Below, one piece after another: positions 35,667-43,977 of a DNA stretch of 64,000 nucleotides. The stretch's first letter is position 1; each line of letters begins with the position of its first letter. This DNA comes from an uncultured Eubacteriales bacterium (GTDB taxonomy: Bacteria; Bacillota; Clostridia; Oscillospirales; CAG-272), in NCBI GenBank assembly GCA_934796165.1, contig CAKVOU010000001.1, positions 1 to 64,000 of the forward strand, given 5' to 3'. The notes under the pieces are model-generated. The model was not told where the DNA came from. It searched no databases and was given only the letters and a program-made list of their open reading frames with translations. The position numbers were made by a program, and so were the translations under genes.

Positions 35667-35722
35667 ACCGCAAAGAGAAAAGCCATCCGGTTCCGGATGG
35701 CTTTTCTCTTTGCGGTTTTGTT
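35667..35722 (+). terminator. Very strong intrinsic terminator (24-bp perfect stem)
   Basis: Bases 35667-35690 are an exact reverse complement of 35693-35716, with a two-base gap at the apex, followed by TTTGTTTG. The A/G-rich left arm gives a T-rich tail, so it should stop transcription from the fructan genes. Confidence 0.93.
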
Positions 35723-35745
35723 TGCAGGATGGTTCATGCGGGATG

Positions 35746-36027
35746 GCGCATAGTCGCCGGAGCGGACGCGCCGCCGGGGAAAAGCACAACCCGTCGCGGG
35801 GCAGATCGGTCGTCGAAGCAGGCGCGAAGTCTGTGGAAGGCGCACAGTCGCCTGAGCAACGTACCGCCCGGGGAAAGGCACAACCTGCCGCGGGGCAGAT
35901 CGGTCGTCGGAGCGGGCGCGAAGTCTGTGGAAGACGCACAATCGCCGGAGCGGACGCGCCGCCGGGGAAAGGCACAACCTGCCGCGGGGCAGATCGGTCG
36001 CCGAAGCAGGCGCGAAGTCTGTGGAAA
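35746..36027. repeat. Three tandem copies of a 94-bp GC-rich repeat
   Basis: Copies start at 35746, 35840 and 35934. Each ends in GGCGCGAAGTCTGTGGAA and shares the core GGGGCAGATCGGTCG. The period is not a multiple of three, so a protein cannot keep the same sequence through it. The 417-base gap 35627-36043 contains only the terminator at 35667 and this array. Confidence 0.95.
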
Positions 36028-36043
36028 TCCGCTCCCTTGAAAC

Positions 36044-36607
36044 TTATCCGTTCTCCGCGGGGCTTACGGCGTCCGCTGTCGCCATTTCCGGCTGTTGCGG
36101 CTGTTCCGCAGTCTCCGACGGCGTTCTGGCAAGGATCGCATCGCTGTAAAGCAGTTCTCTCACCATTTCCGTGTTGTTGCCGCTCCGGCAGTATTCTTTA
36201 TAGCGGTTGAACATTCCCGCGAGCTTTACCTTTCTGGTTTCCCGGTCACGGTAGTCGGGGGAAGTGAAGGTCACCTCAACCGGCTTGCGATAGCCCGCGC
36301 GGTCAAGGTATGCGAGAATCGTCAGGATGTTCGCATAGCTGCGTGCGCTGTCCTCAAAATACAGATGATAGGTGTTACCCTCCGGTTCCCGGAACGCATC
36401 CAGATATTTCAGGATTTTGTCCTGATAGTTGGTGATGGTCGTGTGCCAGGCGGACAGACGCTCAACAATGAACATTCCTGACAGAAGATCCTCCTTGGGA
36501 GAACCGATGTCCATCTGTCCGTTGAACGGAATGATGTCCGTGCATTCGGGACGGTTGACCTGAAAGTATGCCGCCATTTCCTCTCCGTTTACCACGGTAT
36601 AATTCAT
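36044..36607 (-). CDS. Conserved-looking hypothetical protein
   Basis: A 187-residue soluble protein with no signal peptide or membrane helix; I do not recognise the family. It begins 'MNYTVVNGEEMAAYFQVNRP', has aromatic- and charge-rich segments ('LYFEDSARSYANILTILAYL'), and ends in a Pro/Gln/Glu/Ala-rich tail of about 25 residues. A GGAGGTG ribosome-binding site and a promoter (36769-36797) support it as a real, monocistronic gene. It lies between the 94-bp repeats and the terminator of the purine-uptake operon. Confidence 0.75.
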   Translation of the reverse strand: MNYTVVNGEEMAAYFQVNRPECTDIIPFNGQMDIGSPKEDLLSGMFIVERLSAWHTTITNYQDKILKYLDAFREPEGNTYHLYFEDSARSYANILTILAYLDRAGYRKPVEVTFTSPDYRDRETRKVKLAGMFNRYKEYCRSGNNTEMVRELLYSDAILARTPSETAEQPQQPEMATADAVSPAENG

Positions 36608-36768
36608 TTTCTACACCTCCGGGGTCTTTTGAATCTTGGGATCGTTGCCGGCTGAATATGCTCATCCGACGCTGATCCGGGCGCTTTTTCCGCTGTCCGC
36701 CGGACGCACAACCGCACTCCGGATTGTGTGCGGGGCGCCGTGGCGTGCAGCGAAGCAAATCTGTATTT

Positions 36769-36797
36769 ATTATACAATAAAACCTTACGAATAGCAA
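36769..36797 (-). promoter_or_regulatory. Promoter of the hypothetical gene at 36044-36607
   Basis: Read on the minus strand: TTGCTA (36797-36792), 17 bases, TATAAT (36774-36769). The leader is about 155 bases. Confidence 0.7.
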
Positions 36798-36810
36798 GAC
36801 CGAACTCCAA

Positions 36811-36876
36811 CAAAAATGCCCCCGCCGGATCACACAGGGCAGGCTGTTGCCCGTCCCGATCCGTTGGGGGACATTT
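36811..36876 (-). terminator. Terminator of the nucleoside transporter operon
   Basis: On the minus strand a long compound hairpin (ATGTCCCC and CGGATC arms pairing with GATCCG and GGGGCAT, with an inner GGGCAA stem) is followed by TTTTTG. It lies 25 bases after the last permease stop. Confidence 0.75.
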
Positions 36877-36900
36877 TATCAGAGAAAAGGGAGCGATGGG

Positions 36901-37902
36901 TCAGCGATCCTCGCGGAAGTAGGAGAGACCGAGCGCGGCAGGCGCCTGGTTTTCTCTCTTCTTACGCAGGCTGATGAGGATCAGCACAATGATCGTAACG
37001 ACGTAGGGAAGCATTCTGGCAAGGTCCGTCGAGACCCGGATGTTCAGAAGCGCGGGCAGGTACTGATATGCCCAGTAGCAAAGTCCGAACAGATATGCAC
37101 CCCAGATTGCCTGTACGCTCTTCCAGACGGCGAAAATGACCAGTGCAACTGCCAGCCATCCGAAGCCCTGCAGCTCGCTGCCGGTCTGCGTGGACCAACC
37201 GCCGTTGTTGATGTCAAGCAGGTAGAACGCACCGCCAAGCCCGGAGATACCGGAGCCGACCGCAATCGCGAGATACTTGTATTTCGTGACGGGAATACCG
37301 GCGGCATCAGCCGTAGCGGGGCTTTCGCCGATCGCGCGGAGGTTGAGACCGACGCGTGTCTTGTTTAAGATCAGCATCATGCCGATCGCAAAAATGACGG
37401 CAAGGTAGACCATGAAGCCGTAGGAGAAGAACAGCTTGCCGACGACGGGAATGTCAGAAAGTCCGGGAATGTGTGCGGCATACAGACGGCTTGCCGCCGT
37501 AGCACGGATGGAAACCTGTCCCTCCGGGATAAAGTATGCAGCCATGAACTTTGCCATACCGACCGCAAAGGTGGTCAGGGTAAGACCCGTGACATTCTGG
37601 TTTGCGCGGAGCGTGATGGTGAGGAAGCTGTAAATGCCTCCGGCAATCACACCGGCAAGGAAGGAGACGAGAAGCGTCAGCGTCAGCATGAGAAACGCAT
37701 TCGGCTCGGTACCTGCCGCAGTGCAGGCGTTTTCGTAAAGGAAGCCGCTGAGAAATCCGAATGCACCGCCGAACACCATGATACCGGGCGTGCCGAGGTT
37801 CAGGTGTCCCGCCTTTTCGGTGATAATTTCACCCATGGCGCCGTACAGAATGACCGTTCCGTACAGAATGGCACTGGAAAACCAAGTCAGAAACAGATTC
37901 AT
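36901..37902 (-). CDS. Nucleoside ABC transporter permease (BmpA-associated, second permease)
   Basis: A 333-residue inner-membrane permease of the RbsC/BPD_transp_2 family. 'AGHLNLGTPGIMVFGGAFGF' is the signature of permeases paired with BmpA-type binding proteins, and 'KTRVGLNLRAIGESPATADAAGI' is the conserved cytoplasmic coupling segment. It overlaps its partner by 4 bases. With the ATPase, BmpA and the other permease it makes up a purine-nucleoside importer of the YufNOPQ/NupABC type. It is the last gene of the operon. Confidence 0.92.
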   Translation of the reverse strand: MNLFLTWFSSAILYGTVILYGAMGEIITEKAGHLNLGTPGIMVFGGAFGFLSGFLYENACTAAGTEPNAFLMLTLTLLVSFLAGVIAGGIYSFLTITLRANQNVTGLTLTTFAVGMAKFMAAYFIPEGQVSIRATAASRLYAAHIPGLSDIPVVGKLFFSYGFMVYLAVIFAIGMMLILNKTRVGLNLRAIGESPATADAAGIPVTKYKYLAIAVGSGISGLGGAFYLLDINNGGWSTQTGSELQGFGWLAVALVIFAVWKSVQAIWGAYLFGLCYWAYQYLPALLNIRVSTDLARMLPYVVTIIVLILISLRKKRENQAPAALGLSYFREDR

Positions 37903-39023
37903 TTCACTGCCTCCTTTCCACGGAGCAGGACCCGATAGTTGATGAAAAACTCACAACCGATGACGCAGAAAAGCATAATGCCGACGACAACATCGCACGC
38001 GCTTGCACTGAAGCTGCTGAATCGGTTGGAGATCAGTGCGGTTCCTTTTTCGAGCGCAACGATGAATAAGGAGATTCCTGCCATATAGAAGGTGTTGAAC
38101 TTGGAGAGCCATGCGACGATGATCGCCGTAAAGCCGTATCCGCTTGCAATGTTGGTGCTGATGGTCTGGCTCTGTCCGGCGACCGTCATGCAGCCGCAGA
38201 CGCCGCAGACAAGCCCCGAGATCGCCATGGTGCGGATGAGAACCGCCTTGACGTTGATTCCCGCGTACCGTGCGGTGTTCTGGGATTCGCCGACGACCGA
38301 GATCTCATAGCCCTGCTTGGTCTTGGAGAGATAGAAGTACATGACGACCGTCAGAATCACAACGATAATGACATTGATGAAGGTTCTCTGACCCATAATG
38401 GCAGGGAACCAACCCTCGTGACCGATCTTGTTGAGCTGTCCGAGCGAGGACGAGGAGCCCTTCCAGAGGTTGTAGAAGAAGCTGACGAGCTGAATGGCAA
38501 CATAGTTCATCATCAGAGTGAACAGCGTTTCATTGGTTCCCCATTTTGCCTTGAAAATGGCGGGAATGACCGCCCAGACCGCTCCGCCGACCGCGGCGGA
38601 AAGAAACATGAGAGGGAAGAGCAGATATGCGGGGAGGTCCGCGAAGTTGACCATGACGATGGCTGTCATGAGCGCACCGATGAGAACCTGACCCTCAGCG
38701 CCGATATTCCAGAATCGCATTTTGAATGCGGGAGCCAGCGCAACGGCGATGCAAAGCAATTTGACGGTCGAGTTGATGGTCGACCAGATGTAAATGGAGT
38801 TACCGAACGCGCCACGGAACATGGTCGCGTATGCGGTAATGGGATCAACGCCGGTGGTTGCCAGAATGAAGATCGCGTTGATGATGAGTGCAACCAGTAC
38901 GCCGCCGACACGGATGCAGGCTGCTTGCCACGACTTGATGTTGTTGCGCTTGGCAACACGCAGAAGCGGTTCGCGCTTGGCTTTCGTTTTAGCCGCACTG
39001 TTCGTGTTTGTCGCTTCAGTCAT
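37899..39023 (-). CDS. Nucleoside ABC transporter permease (BmpA-associated, first permease)
   Basis: A 374-residue inner-membrane permease of the same family. Hallmarks are 'FKMRFWNIGAEGQVLIGALM' and 'KTKQGYEISVVGESQNTARYAGI'. It has a charged N-terminal extension of about 25 residues (NSAAKTKAKREPLLRVAKR). It overlaps the ATPase gene upstream by 8 bases and the second permease downstream by 4, so all three are translationally coupled. Confidence 0.92.
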   Translation of the reverse strand: MTEATNTNSAAKTKAKREPLLRVAKRNNIKSWQAACIRVGGVLVALIINAIFILATTGVDPITAYATMFRGAFGNSIYIWSTINSTVKLLCIAVALAPAFKMRFWNIGAEGQVLIGALMTAIVMVNFADLPAYLLFPLMFLSAAVGGAVWAVIPAIFKAKWGTNETLFTLMMNYVAIQLVSFFYNLWKGSSSSLGQLNKIGHEGWFPAIMGQRTFINVIIVVILTVVMYFYLSKTKQGYEISVVGESQNTARYAGINVKAVLIRTMAISGLVCGVCGCMTVAGQSQTISTNIASGYGFTAIIVAWLSKFNTFYMAGISLFIVALEKGTALISNRFSSFSASACDVVVGIMLFCVIGCEFFINYRVLLRGKEAVK

Positions 39024-40638
39024 CGGTCTTCTCCTCCTTTTCTGCGGAGTTTTTATCGGGTGCCTCTGTCAAGCCGTTTTCCGGCACATCGGACAGTCCC
39101 TGTCCGGACAGTCCCTGTCCTGTCATCATGAGACCAATCTGTTCCTTGGTTACGCTTCTTGCGTCCACAATTCCGCTGATCTTGCCGCCGGCAAGAACAA
39201 GAATGCGGTCGCAGAGTGCAAGCAGAACGTCAAGGTCTTCGCCGACGTAAACCACGGCAACGCCGCGCTTCTTCTGCTCGTTGAGCAGGTTGTAAATGGT
39301 GTAAGAGGTGTTGATGTCAAGTCCTCTTACCGCGTAGGCGGTCAGAAGCACCTTCGGAGCGGCGGCAATCTCTCGTCCGACCAGTACCTTCTGCACGTTA
39401 CCGCCGGACAGCTTGCGCACCGGGGTATTGATGCTCGGCGTGACGACTTCCAGCTCGTTCAGGATCTGTTCCGCCAACTTCTTTGCGGATTTGGTCTCCA
39501 CGAAAATGGAGTGCCCGACACCGTAGTTGCGGAGCAGCATATTGCCCGTCATGCCCATGGAGCCGATGAGTCCCATGCCGAGACGGTCTTCGGGAATGAA
39601 GGACAGCGTGACACCAAGCTCGCGGATCTTGCGCGGGTTCATGCCGATGAGCTGTTCCGTGTCGGCTTCCTCATCTGCGTGGTAGAGCACGCTGGAGCCG
39701 GGGGTGGTCGCCTGAAGTCCTGCGATGGATTCAAGCAGTTCCTTTTGCCCGCAACCGGAGATGCCCGCGATACCGAGGATTTCGCCGCTGTAAGCTTCAA
39801 AATTGATATTGTCGAGTACCTTTCGACCTTCATTATTCAGGCAGGAAAGGTTGGACACCTCCAGACACACCCGCGGATTGACGGGTTCGGGGCGGTCGAT
39901 GTTGAGTTCCACCTTTTTGCCGACCATCATTTCGGTGAGCGACTGGGTGTCTGCTTCTTTGGTCTCCACCGTGCCGATGTATTCTCCGTGGCGGAGAATG
40001 GTCACGCGGTCGGAGATCTCAAGCACTTCCTGAAGCTTGTGGGTGATGATGATGACCGATTTTTTGTCTTCTTTCATCGCGCGGAGCACCTTGAAGAGGT
40101 TCTCGGTCTCCTGCGGGGTCAGTACGGCGGTCGGCTCGTCCAGAATGAGAATGTCCGCGCCGCGGTAGAGCACCTTGATGATCTCCACCGTCTGCTTTTC
40201 GGAGACGGTCATGTCGTAGACCTTCTGGTCAGGATCCATCTTGAAGCCGTAGTGGCGGCAGATCTCCAGAATTCTTTTGCGCACCTGCTTTAAGTTATAG
40301 CGCTCGTTCTTGATGCCGAGCGCGACGTTTTCGGCGGCGGTGAACACGTCGATCAGCTTGAAGTGCTGATGGATCATGCCGATGCCGACGGCATAAGCAT
40401 CCTGCGGGGAACGGATTGTCACCGGCTTCCCGTTGACAAAGATCTCTCCCTCGTCCGGGTAATATATGCCGGCAAGCATATTCATCATGGTGGTTTTGCC
40501 GCTGCCGTTTTCGCCGAGAAGCGCAAGGATCTCTCCCTGCCTGACCTCCAGGCTTGCGTGACGGTTTGCCGTGATGGAGCCGAATGTTTTGGTGATATTG
40601 TCCATGCGGACTGCGATCGGAGCGTTCAAAGCATTCAT
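39016..40638 (-). CDS. Nucleoside ABC transporter ATPase with two ABC domains
   Basis: A 540-residue tandem ATPase. The first domain is complete (Walker A GENGSGKT, Walker B LILDEPTAVL) but its signature is degenerate (TVSEKQTVEII); the second has a degenerate Walker A (GISGCGQKELL) and a good signature LSGGNVQK with 'AVRGLDINTSY' after Walker B. This asymmetry is normal for sugar/nucleoside tandem ATPases. Start 40638 (MNALNAPIAVRMDN) has AAAGGA upstream; a longer frame from 40866 lacks family similarity. The C-terminal tail contains a duplicated GQGLS. It powers the two downstream permeases. Confidence 0.92.
   Translation of the reverse strand: MNALNAPIAVRMDNITKTFGSITANRHASLEVRQGEILALLGENGSGKTTMMNMLAGIYYPDEGEIFVNGKPVTIRSPQDAYAVGIGMIHQHFKLIDVFTAAENVALGIKNERYNLKQVRKRILEICRHYGFKMDPDQKVYDMTVSEKQTVEIIKVLYRGADILILDEPTAVLTPQETENLFKVLRAMKEDKKSVIIITHKLQEVLEISDRVTILRHGEYIGTVETKEADTQSLTEMMVGKKVELNIDRPEPVNPRVCLEVSNLSCLNNEGRKVLDNINFEAYSGEILGIAGISGCGQKELLESIAGLQATTPGSSVLYHADEEADTEQLIGMNPRKIRELGVTLSFIPEDRLGMGLIGSMGMTGNMLLRNYGVGHSIFVETKSAKKLAEQILNELEVVTPSINTPVRKLSGGNVQKVLVGREIAAAPKVLLTAYAVRGLDINTSYTIYNLLNEQKKRGVAVVYVGEDLDVLLALCDRILVLAGGKISGIVDARSVTKEQIGLMMTGQGLSGQGLSDVPENGLTEAPDKNSAEKEEKTDD
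39091..39120 (-). repeat. 15-bp perfect tandem duplication in the ATPase gene
   Basis: GGACAGTCCCTGTCC occurs twice back to back (39091-39105, 39106-39120). Each copy is itself partly palindromic. It adds five residues in frame to the C-terminal tail. Confidence 0.95.
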
Positions 40639-40751
40639 CCTTTCCAAGAGCTGGGTTTTGCCGGAGGATGCCTCGTGCGGCTTGTCCGACAGATAAAAAA
40701 GGGAAAAGTTCAGGGAAGGGAGGCTTTTGAAAAATGCTTTTCTGAACACGG

Positions 40752-40779
40752 GAAGGGAAACGGAGATCCGTTTCCCTTC
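40752..40779. other. Intercistronic hairpin between bmpA and its ATPase gene
   Basis: GAAGGGAAACGGA pairs with TCCGTTTCCCTTC (about 12-13 bp, tiny loop). It lies in the 181-base gap after bmpA and has no U-tract on the operon strand, like the hairpin after oppA. It may set a high ratio of binding protein to transporter. Confidence 0.75.
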
Positions 40780-40819
40780 GGGTGTGTCATTCCGGAAAAA
40801 CCGGAACGGAAAATCAGAA

Positions 40820-42136
40820 TCAGTTGTCGCCGAACTTCTTGTCCGTGTTCTCGACGATGCCGTCAATACGGAGCGTGAAGTAAGGAGCCGCGCGGAGCGT
40901 GGACTCGCTGAAGTAGGTCACACCGTTCTCGGTCACAAGAGCGCTCTTGGTCTCGCCCTGGTATACGAGCTTCGGCGCGTCGCCGGTGAAGTCAAAGTAG
41001 GACAGGTCAATCTTCGCTTCGGTGATTTGCTTACCGCCGACGGTGAACTTGCTCACGTCAAAGACCTTGAGGGAGCCGTCCTTGATTGCCTTGACCACTT
41101 CGTCAACCTTTGCCTGAGTACCCTCAGCGCAAGCGGTGCCGAGTGCGGTGATGGCAACTGCATTCTGTGCGTAGCCTGCAGCCCAGTCGGTGGGGATTTC
41201 CTTGCCTTCGAGCATCTGAGTGAACAGGAATTCGTAATAGACTTCCCAGTTGTTTGCAGCGGAGGTCAGAGCGACGTCCTTCGCAGCGGTGAGCATATCG
41301 ACGTTGTAGCCGACACTGTAAACGTTGGTGTACTTTCCGGATTCGCGAGCCTTCTGAACAGCGCTGGGCGCACCGGTGGAGTCTGCGTGCTGACCGATGA
41401 TGACACAGCCCTGGCTCATCAGGTATTCGGCAGCCTGACCTTCCAGTGCTTCGCTGAACCAGGAGTCAGTGTAGACAACTTCCATGGTCACTTCGGGAAC
41501 GATGGACTGAATGCCGAGGAAGAATGCGGTGTAGCCGGAAACGACCTCTGCGTAGGGGAATGCACCGACGTAACCGATCTTGATCTTGCCGTCTTTCTTG
41601 TTGCTGTCAAGAATCTCGTTCTTTTCGATCATTTCCTTCAGCTTCATGCCTGCGACAACGCCGGAAACGTAACGGGATTCGTAAACGTTCGTGAATGCGT
41701 TGTGCATATTGGAAGCACCGCAGATTGCGGCGAAGTCACCGGTCATTGCCACAAACGTGACCTTCGGGTACTTGTCGGCGACGGGCTTGATGAAGTCCTG
41801 ATGACCGTAGGAGTTGGAGATGATGAGGGTGCAATCATCCGCGATCAGTGCTTCTGCGGATTCTGCACATGCTTCGTTTTCTCCGATCTTCTTCTTGTAC
41901 ACGATCTCGACGGTCTTACCGGTCTTTTCCTTGATCGCCTTGATTGCTGCGTCAATGCCGTTCATGTGAGCGAGCGTGTAACCTTCGGTTTCGTCACCGA
42001 CCAGGATTGCGCCGACTTTGAGGGTGTCCTTGGGTCCGGTTTTTCCACCGTCCTTGTCGCCGCAGGACGCAAAGATCACAGCGCAGGAGAGCACCGTGAC
42101 AATGACGAGTGCGAAAGAGAGAAGCTTCTTGAACAT
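40820..42136 (-). CDS. bmpA: BmpA-family nucleoside-binding lipoprotein
   Basis: A 438-residue lipoprotein; the lipobox ends at Cys25 (IFASC). The mature region belongs to the BMP/PnrA family ('VGAILVGDETEGYTLAHMNG', 'DDCTLIISNSYGHQDFI', 'VGYVGAFPYAEVVSGYTAFF', 'GCVIIGQHADSTGAP'), which binds purine nucleosides outside the membrane. A GGAGGAAA ribosome-binding site precedes it. It follows xpt by 209 bases and leads the ATPase and permease genes. Together with xpt it points to salvage of purine nucleosides or bases. Confidence 0.94.
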   Translation of the reverse strand: MFKKLLSFALVIVTVLSCAVIFASCGDKDGGKTGPKDTLKVGAILVGDETEGYTLAHMNGIDAAIKAIKEKTGKTVEIVYKKKIGENEACAESAEALIADDCTLIISNSYGHQDFIKPVADKYPKVTFVAMTGDFAAICGASNMHNAFTNVYESRYVSGVVAGMKLKEMIEKNEILDSNKKDGKIKIGYVGAFPYAEVVSGYTAFFLGIQSIVPEVTMEVVYTDSWFSEALEGQAAEYLMSQGCVIIGQHADSTGAPSAVQKARESGKYTNVYSVGYNVDMLTAAKDVALTSAANNWEVYYEFLFTQMLEGKEIPTDWAAGYAQNAVAITALGTACAEGTQAKVDEVVKAIKDGSLKVFDVSKFTVGGKQITEAKIDLSYFDFTGDAPKLVYQGETKSALVTENGVTYFSESTLRAAPYFTLRIDGIVENTDKKFGDN

Positions 42137-42170
42137 TGTTTTTTCCTCCGTAAATTTTGTTGGGAAATCT

Positions 42171-42195
42171 ATTCAAAAGGGGTTGTCCCTTTGAA
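42171..42195. other. Inverted repeat in the bmpA leader
   Basis: TTCAAAAGGG pairs with CCCTTTGAA (9 bp, one bulged A, 5-base loop) about 35-60 bases upstream of the bmpA start. It may be an RNA hairpin or operator; the pairing is modest. Confidence 0.4.
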
Positions 42196-42315
42196 CCGTG
42201 AATCAGGCGGGATGCTGTCCCGCGGGGTACGATCCGGATGTTTTGCGGAAACCGGGAGTTCCTGACGGCAGATCCGGACGAAAAAAGGAAAAGCTCCGTT
42301 TCCGGGGCGGGGGAG

Positions 42316-42337
42316 CGCACCGCCTGCGGGCGGTGCG
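42316..42337. other. Hairpin just after xpt
   Basis: CGCACCGCC pairs with GGCGGTGCG (9 bp, loop TGCG) within 30 bases of the xpt stop. No U-tract follows directly, though a T6 run occurs about 40 bases further on. It probably marks the xpt 3' end with partial readthrough into bmpA. Confidence 0.6.
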
Positions 42338-42345
42338 TATGACCT

Positions 42346-42918
42346 TTAACAGAAGCGGATGCCGTCTTCCACGCTCATGGAAGCGATGCGCGCGAGAGAT
42401 TCGACCCGGACACCCATGTCCCGGATGAGCTTCCCGCCCGGCTGATATGCTTTTTCGATAACAATGCCTGCACCGACGACCGTCGCACCGGCATCCTTCA
42501 CTAAGGAAATAAGGGCGTTCAGAGCGCTTCCCTTGGCAAGGAAGTCGTCAATGATGAGAATGCGGTCTGTGGGGAGCAGGAACTGTTTGGAAACTACAAT
42601 GTCGTAAGTAGTGCCGTGTGTATAGGAATCCACCTTGGAGGTGTACACGTCACCGTAAATGTTGTTCGTTTTGGTTTTCTTTGCGAAAACGAGCGGACAA
42701 TGAAAAAATTGCGCTGTAAGTGTGGCGATCCCGATACCGGACGCCTCAATGGTTAACACCTTGTTTACACCGCAATCCCTATATAAATGGTAAAATTCTT
42801 CTCCGAGTTTGCCCAGAAAGTCCACGTCGATCTGGTGGTTCAGAAAACTGTCGACCTTCAAAACCTCGCCTGCACCGACCTTCCCGTCTTTCAGGATCCG
42901 ATCTTCCAGAAGCTTCAT
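42346..42918 (-). CDS. xpt: Xanthine phosphoribosyltransferase
   Basis: A 190-residue type I phosphoribosyltransferase. The PRPP motif is 'RILIIDDFLAKGSALNALI', and 'MKLLEDRILKDGKVGAGEVL', 'VDSFLNHQID' and 'EASGIGIATLTAQFF' are characteristic of Xpt. It converts xanthine (and poorly guanine) to the nucleotide in the cytoplasm. Its promoter is at 42955-42983. Being first in a cluster with a nucleoside importer gives a coherent salvage module: uptake, base release elsewhere, then rescue by Xpt. No purine riboswitch is visible in its short leader. Confidence 0.96.
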   Translation of the reverse strand: MKLLEDRILKDGKVGAGEVLKVDSFLNHQIDVDFLGKLGEEFYHLYRDCGVNKVLTIEASGIGIATLTAQFFHCPLVFAKKTKTNNIYGDVYTSKVDSYTHGTTYDIVVSKQFLLPTDRILIIDDFLAKGSALNALISLVKDAGATVVGAGIVIEKAYQPGGKLIRDMGVRVESLARIASMSVEDGIRFC

Positions 42919-42954
42919 GTCTGCACCTCGGCAAATAAAATCAATTACTTATTC

Positions 42955-42983
42955 ATTGTAAATGAAATCCGTGTGAAATTCAA
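42955..42983 (-). promoter_or_regulatory. Promoter of xpt
   Basis: Minus strand: TTGAAT (42983-42978), 17 bases, TACAAT (42960-42955); the start lies about 30 bases before the xpt ATG. The 329-base divergent gap 42919-43247 holds this, the bioY promoter and the bioY leader. Confidence 0.65.
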
Positions 42984-43077
42984 TAGACAAAAAAAACAAA
43001 TTCCCAACAAAAAACGATCACAATTTGTATACCTAACCAAATTGCGGGCAATTGTAAACCCAAAACACAAAAAACGG

Positions 43078-43106
43078 TTGACAATCAGGCGCGAATCCGA
43101 TAAAAT
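43078..43106 (+). promoter_or_regulatory. Promoter of bioY
   Basis: TTGACA (43078-43083), 17 bases, TAAAAT (43101-43106), leaving a leader of about 135 bases. Confidence 0.8.
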
Positions 43107-43112
43107 CGAAGA

Positions 43113-43247
43113 AGGCAAACTGTGCGAGAAGGGGACCGTGATCGGCTGGGAAACTTGTTCCCCGGGTGAAACACCGGGGAAAGCGGTTGCGGGATCCGGA
43201 CGGGCGCAGGCTGCCAAAAATATTTGATGCTTTGATGAGAGGATGAT
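43113..43247 (+). other. GC-rich structured leader of bioY
   Basis: The leader includes a clear hairpin, TTCCCCGG-GTG paired with CACCGGGGAA in the main (43158-43181, A-rich tip), and further GC-rich segments. It does not match a riboswitch class I know, and no BirA-type operator is evident. Confidence 0.4.
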
Positions 43248-43829
43248 ATGATGAAATTCGGAAAAACCGCAAGGCTTGTCCGTATCGCACTCGGTGCGGC
43301 ACTGATTACCGTGTGCTCGTGGTTTGCTATTCCGTATCCCGCAAGCGATATTTCGTTCACGCTCCAGACCTTTGCGGTGTTTGCGATTGCGGGTCTGCTC
43401 GGCTGGCGGGAAGGGTGCGTATCAGTGCTTGTCTGGATCGCGCTCGGCGCGTGCGGCGCTCCGGTGTTTTCCGGGTTCTCCAATCTCTATGCGCTCGTCG
43501 CCAAACCGAGCGCGGGATATGTGGTCGGCTTTGTGTTCATCGCGCTGATCGTCGGAATATTTGCCGAGCGCTTCGGGCGGCGGCTGTGGTCACTTGCCGC
43601 CGGTATGGTGCTCGGACTTCTCGTGTGCTATTTTTTCGGAACGGCGTGGTTTGTCATCCGCTATGCCTCGGTCAACGGCGCGATCGCGCTTGGCACGGTG
43701 CTCGGTATGTGTGTCGTGCCCTATCTGCCGGTGGACGCTGCCAAGATTCTCCTCGCGGTGATTCTGGTCAACCGGGTCTATCCGTTGCTTGTGCGCGGAG
43801 GAAAAAAGGCAGGGAACGCGACGGAGTGA
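43248..43829 (+). CDS. bioY: Biotin ECF transporter substrate-binding component BioY
   Basis: A 193-residue membrane protein with about six helices. BioY features include 'ISFTLQTFAVFAIAGLLGWR', the Gly-rich stretch 'KPSAGYVVGFVFIALIVG', and the C-terminal 'VVPYLPVDAAKILLAVILVN' (the P-x-D-x-x-K motif). It captures biotin at the membrane and works with a shared ECF energising module, not encoded here. Two adjacent ATG codons (43248, 43251) are possible; AGAGGA upstream slightly favours 43251. It has its own promoter, leader and terminator, so it is monocistronic. Confidence 0.93.
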   Translation: MMKFGKTARLVRIALGAALITVCSWFAIPYPASDISFTLQTFAVFAIAGLLGWREGCVSVLVWIALGACGAPVFSGFSNLYALVAKPSAGYVVGFVFIALIVGIFAERFGRRLWSLAAGMVLGLLVCYFFGTAWFVIRYASVNGAIALGTVLGMCVVPYLPVDAAKILLAVILVNRVYPLLVRGGKKAGNATE

Positions 43830-43935
43830 ACGCCGGTTCCCGGTTTTATCATGACAATTCGACGAATGTGTATCGCTAACGATATGGGCAGTGGGGGAGA
43901 GCCTGCGCAGTCGCTCCGGCTACACAGTCGGTTGT

Positions 43936-43966
43936 GCCCGACGGTCAGGAGACCGCCGGGCTTTTT
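43936..43966 (+). terminator. Terminator of bioY
   Basis: An 11-bp stem with one A-C mismatch (GCCCGACGGTC with GACCGCCGGGC, loop AGGA) is followed by TTTTT, about 105 bases after the stop. Confidence 0.75.
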
Positions 43967-43977
43967 GCCGCGGCTTT

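Noticed and set aside
35746..36027. CRISPR array
   Set aside because: The 94-bp units are contiguous, with no unique spacers between short repeats and no cas genes in the window.
40727..42265. Plus-strand frame of 512 codons opposite bmpA
   Set aside because: It is the shadow of bmpA; the minus-strand protein has a lipobox and clear family motifs.
42919..43080. Purine riboswitch upstream of xpt
   Set aside because: The leader is AT-rich and lacks the conserved purine-aptamer junction and loop sequences.
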